32,617 nt of DNA from an uncultured Lachnospiraceae bacterium (lineage in GTDB: Bacteria; Bacillota; Clostridia; Lachnospirales; Lachnospiraceae): NCBI GenBank assembly GCA_934338765.1, contig CAKRHL010000005.1, positions 1 through 32,617 on the forward strand. The letters run 5' to 3'. The notes under the pieces are model-generated. The model ran no database searches, was not told the DNA's origin, and saw only the letters and a program-made list of their open reading frames with translations. This document shows positions 30,871 through 32,617 of this stretch, piece after piece; within the stretch, counting starts at the first letter, position 1, and every line of letters starts with the position of its first letter. A program made the translations under genes and the position numbers.

Positions 30871-30935
30871 TTTATCTATGGTCAAATGTAAGTATCTATA
30901 TGAAATGGAATCGATTGTATGAAAAGAGGGAAATT

Positions 30936-31433
30936 ATGTATCAGGTCAATGACAGCGTGATGTATGGGACACATGGGGTGTGTGAGGTGACAGCAGTAGG
31001 GCGATTATCTATGCCTGTGGCAGATCGTAAGCAGAAGTATTATACACTTCGACCGGTGTATCAGAAGGATTCGCTGGTATATGTGCCGGTGGATCATGTC
31101 AAGCTTCCGATGCGGCCGGTGCTTAGCAAAGAGGAGGCGGAGGAGCTTGTGAATGAGATTCCTTCTCTGGAGACTATCTGGATCACAAATGAGAAGGAGC
31201 GGGAGAGCCGGTATAAAGAAGCGGTGCGCAGCGGGGACTGCCGGGAACTCGTCCGGATCATCAAGACAATATATCTGCGCAGAAAAGAGCGTACTGACGA
31301 TGGAAAAAAAGTTGCGGCGGTGGATGAGCGGTATTTTCATCAGGCGGAGGATCTTCTTAATGGAGAGCTTGCCTATGCGCTTGGAATGGATATGAGCCGG
31401 GTGGGAGATTATATTGCCGGACGGATCGGATAA
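30936..31433 (+). CDS. CarD-family transcriptional regulator (CdnL/TRCF-RID domain)
   Basis: CarD/CdnL proteins bind the RNA polymerase beta subunit and stabilise open complexes, often at rRNA promoters. The protein (165 aa) has the N-terminal RID/Tudor-like domain (MYQVNDSVMYGTHGVCEVTAV, residues ~1-60, with VYVPVDHV). A helical C-terminal DNA-binding region follows, including REL VRIIKTIYLRRKER and AVDERYFHQAEDLLNGELAYAL. The ATG at 30936 has GAGGG upstream; an in-frame ATG at 30900 lies before that site and has none. It has its own promoter and a strong terminator, so it is transcribed alone. Confidence 0.92.
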   Translation: MYQVNDSVMYGTHGVCEVTAVGRLSMPVADRKQKYYTLRPVYQKDSLVYVPVDHVKLPMRPVLSKEEAEELVNEIPSLETIWITNEKERESRYKEAVRSGDCRELVRIIKTIYLRRKERTDDGKKVAAVDERYFHQAEDLLNGELAYALGMDMSRVGDYIAGRIG

Positions 31434-31458
31434 TACCGGATAATTTCTGACAGACAGA

Positions 31459-31505
31459 GCAAAAGCCATGATCGTATGTTATGGATCATGGCTTTTGCCG
31501 GTTTT
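31459..31505. terminator. Bidirectional terminator between carD and the AraC-type regulator
   Basis: A 15-bp perfect stem (31459-31473 with 31484-31498; arms begin GCAAAAGCC and end GGCTTTTGC) lies in the 75 bases between convergent genes. TTTT follows on the plus strand. Confidence 0.88.
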
Positions 31506-31508
31506 ATA

Positions 31509-32617
31509 TTAATCTTCATTTGATGTGTCGGATTTTTTCATCTGTTTGCGGTATTCTGCCGGACTCTGATGGACATATTTTTTGAATTTGGTATGGAAAT
31601 AATCTACATTCCGGTAACCGACCTTTTCGGCGATCTCATATACCTTCAGAGAGCTGTTCTCCAGAAGCTCCTTGGAGTGATCGATCCGGATCTTGTCTAC
31701 AAAAATATTAAAGCCCTGTCCTACCTTTTTGGTAAAGATCTTGCCCAGGTAGGAGCTGTTATATCCAAAAAGAGGAGCGATATTTTCCAGCTTGATATTG
31801 TCCATATAATTGTGCTCAATATAATGAATAATATCGTCCATGACACTTTCACTGGAAGGATTGCCAATGGTGCGGATGATCATTTCAAACTGTTCTGTAA
31901 AGAAAAGAATGATCTCATATAAATAATATTTTTCGTTAATAAATTCTATGATCTCTGCGTTGCTTGGAAATGGTATGTCCGCATTATGGTACAGATGAAA
32001 TATCTTTTCTTTGATGGAAAGATACAGATCTGTCAAAAAAAGTTTGATCCGTGGAATATCCTCCTCACAAGAGTACAGCTTTGTTTCCAGATCGTGAAGC
32101 ATCTCTGCCATCTGATTGCGTTTGGCGGCCTGGATATAACCGATCAGTGTCTCACAGTAATATTGCAGCACCTCCGGAGTTAATGCAAAGAGATCTTCTT
32201 CATCCTGCTTGGGCAGCTGGTCATATCCGATCGTATGCTGGCGGTGCTCGCAGAAGAAACGGCGCTGCAGCAGACGGAGAGCTTCCTGATAGGAAGTATG
32301 GACCTCGCTAAGCTCCTTTACCGGTCTGCCGTAGGTGATAAAAAGAGAATCCAGCGGGGAATCCTTCTGAGGCTTTTGCTCTCTCTCATAGTGATCCAGA
32401 AACTGCTGGAATTTGTGGAGAGTAAACTCACCCTTTAACAAAAGGATCTCATTGTCGTCAATGGTGATCTGCTCATAGGAGCTGTTCTTCTCGTTGGTGA
32501 CCTTTAACAGGTCGGCAAAGCGGTAAGACATCTGTGTGGCATTGTGGCTGTATTTCTCGTAGATCACAACCTGGTACTCATCTGCATCCAAGTGAAGATC
32601 ATCCACATTGATCTGGT
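31509..32617 (-). CDS. AraC-family regulator, YesN-like response-regulator type (5' end outside window)
   Basis: The reading frame is open to the window edge, so the N-terminus is missing. A codon that would read as GTG at 32606-32604 is probably internal, not a start. The last ~100 residues form a two-helix-turn-helix AraC domain (IKLENIAPLFGYNSSYLGKIF and LKVYEIAEKVGYRNVDYFHTKFKKYVHQSPAEYRK). The ~250 residues before it lack a sugar-binding domain and look like the linker region of YesN-type response regulators (the receiver would lie upstream), with TYGRPVKELSEVHTSYQEAL. Such proteins usually pair with a sensor kinase, often for sugar uptake genes. Its target cannot be seen here. Confidence 0.88.
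   Translation of the reverse strand, partial: QINVDDLHLDADEYQVVIYEKYSHNATQMSYRFADLLKVTNEKNSSYEQITIDDNEILLLKGEFTLHKFQQFLDHYEREQKPQKDSPLDSLFITYGRPVKELSEVHTSYQEALRLLQRRFFCEHRQHTIGYDQLPKQDEEDLFALTPEVLQYYCETLIGYIQAAKRNQMAEMLHDLETKLYSCEEDIPRIKLFLTDLYLSIKEKIFHLYHNADIPFPSNAEIIEFINEKYYLYEIILFFTEQFEMIIRTIGNPSSESVMDDIIHYIEHNYMDNIKLENIAPLFGYNSSYLGKIFTKKVGQGFNIFVDKIRIDHSKELLENSSLKVYEIAEKVGYRNVDYFHTKFKKYVHQSPAEYRKQMKKSDTSNED

Overview
The window looks like chromosome from an endospore-forming anaerobic Firmicute, most likely a Lachnospiraceae-type gut clostridium. The evidence is a complete Rnf set apart from a cut rnfC, a sporulation cluster (spoVT, rqcP, yabP, yabQ, divIC, spoIIE, tilS, hpt, ftsH) in nearly Bacillus order, strong GGAGG-type ribosome binding sites, and many purine-rich short gaps between co-directional genes. 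The genus cannot be fixed from sequence alone. I see no phage, insertion sequence, CRISPR array, tRNA or rRNA.

Layout. 1-4119: the tail of rnfC, then rnfD, rnfG, rnfE, rnfA and rnfB, coding for the membrane ferredoxin:NAD+ oxidoreductase that pumps Na+ or H+. RnfE carries an unusual Cys-rich and Ala/Lys/Glu-rich tail. 4183-6509: two single genes, each followed by a terminator: an HMGL-like aldolase-domain enzyme with a clear sigma-A promoter, and an HD-GYP protein (a probable c-di-GMP phosphodiesterase). 6545-15883: a co-directional run of an M29-type aminopeptidase with a long N-terminal extension, a Cache-HAMP-GGDEF membrane protein with an altered active site, a NYN/OST-HTH putative RNA-processing protein, a zinc-ribbon membrane protein overlapping a TPM-domain protein, a DUF3795-like Cys-rich protein and an M18 aminopeptidase. 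15992-17740: an acyltransferase-3 membrane protein and an AlkD-like alkylation repair protein. 17771-20751 (minus strand): an NSS sodium symporter, a beta carbonic anhydrase and a voltage-gated-type K+ channel in one apparent operon, with a promoter and a possible Shine-Dalgarno switch in the leader.

21080-30478: the sporulation, division and housekeeping block. spoVT has a candidate sigma-G promoter, and hup has a textbook sigma-A promoter and terminator. rqcP, yabP, yabQ and divIC follow. spoIIE has a promoter with a 21-bp spacer and Spo0A-box-like sites, and leads into tilS, hpt and ftsH. A short structured element occurs twice in this block, each time directly behind a terminator. 30479-30935 is a gene-free stretch with two strong terminators, an orphan-looking transcript candidate and the carD promoter and leader hairpin. 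carD follows, and the window ends in a truncated minus-strand AraC-type (YesN-like) regulator.

No wholly new multi-gene system is demonstrable. The best leads are the duplicated intergenic element (22171-22655), the small-transcript candidate near 30650-30744, the leader switch of the symporter operon, the predicted Spo0A and sigma-G promoters, and the RnfE tail. All functions are inferred from recognisable motifs; no database search was run.
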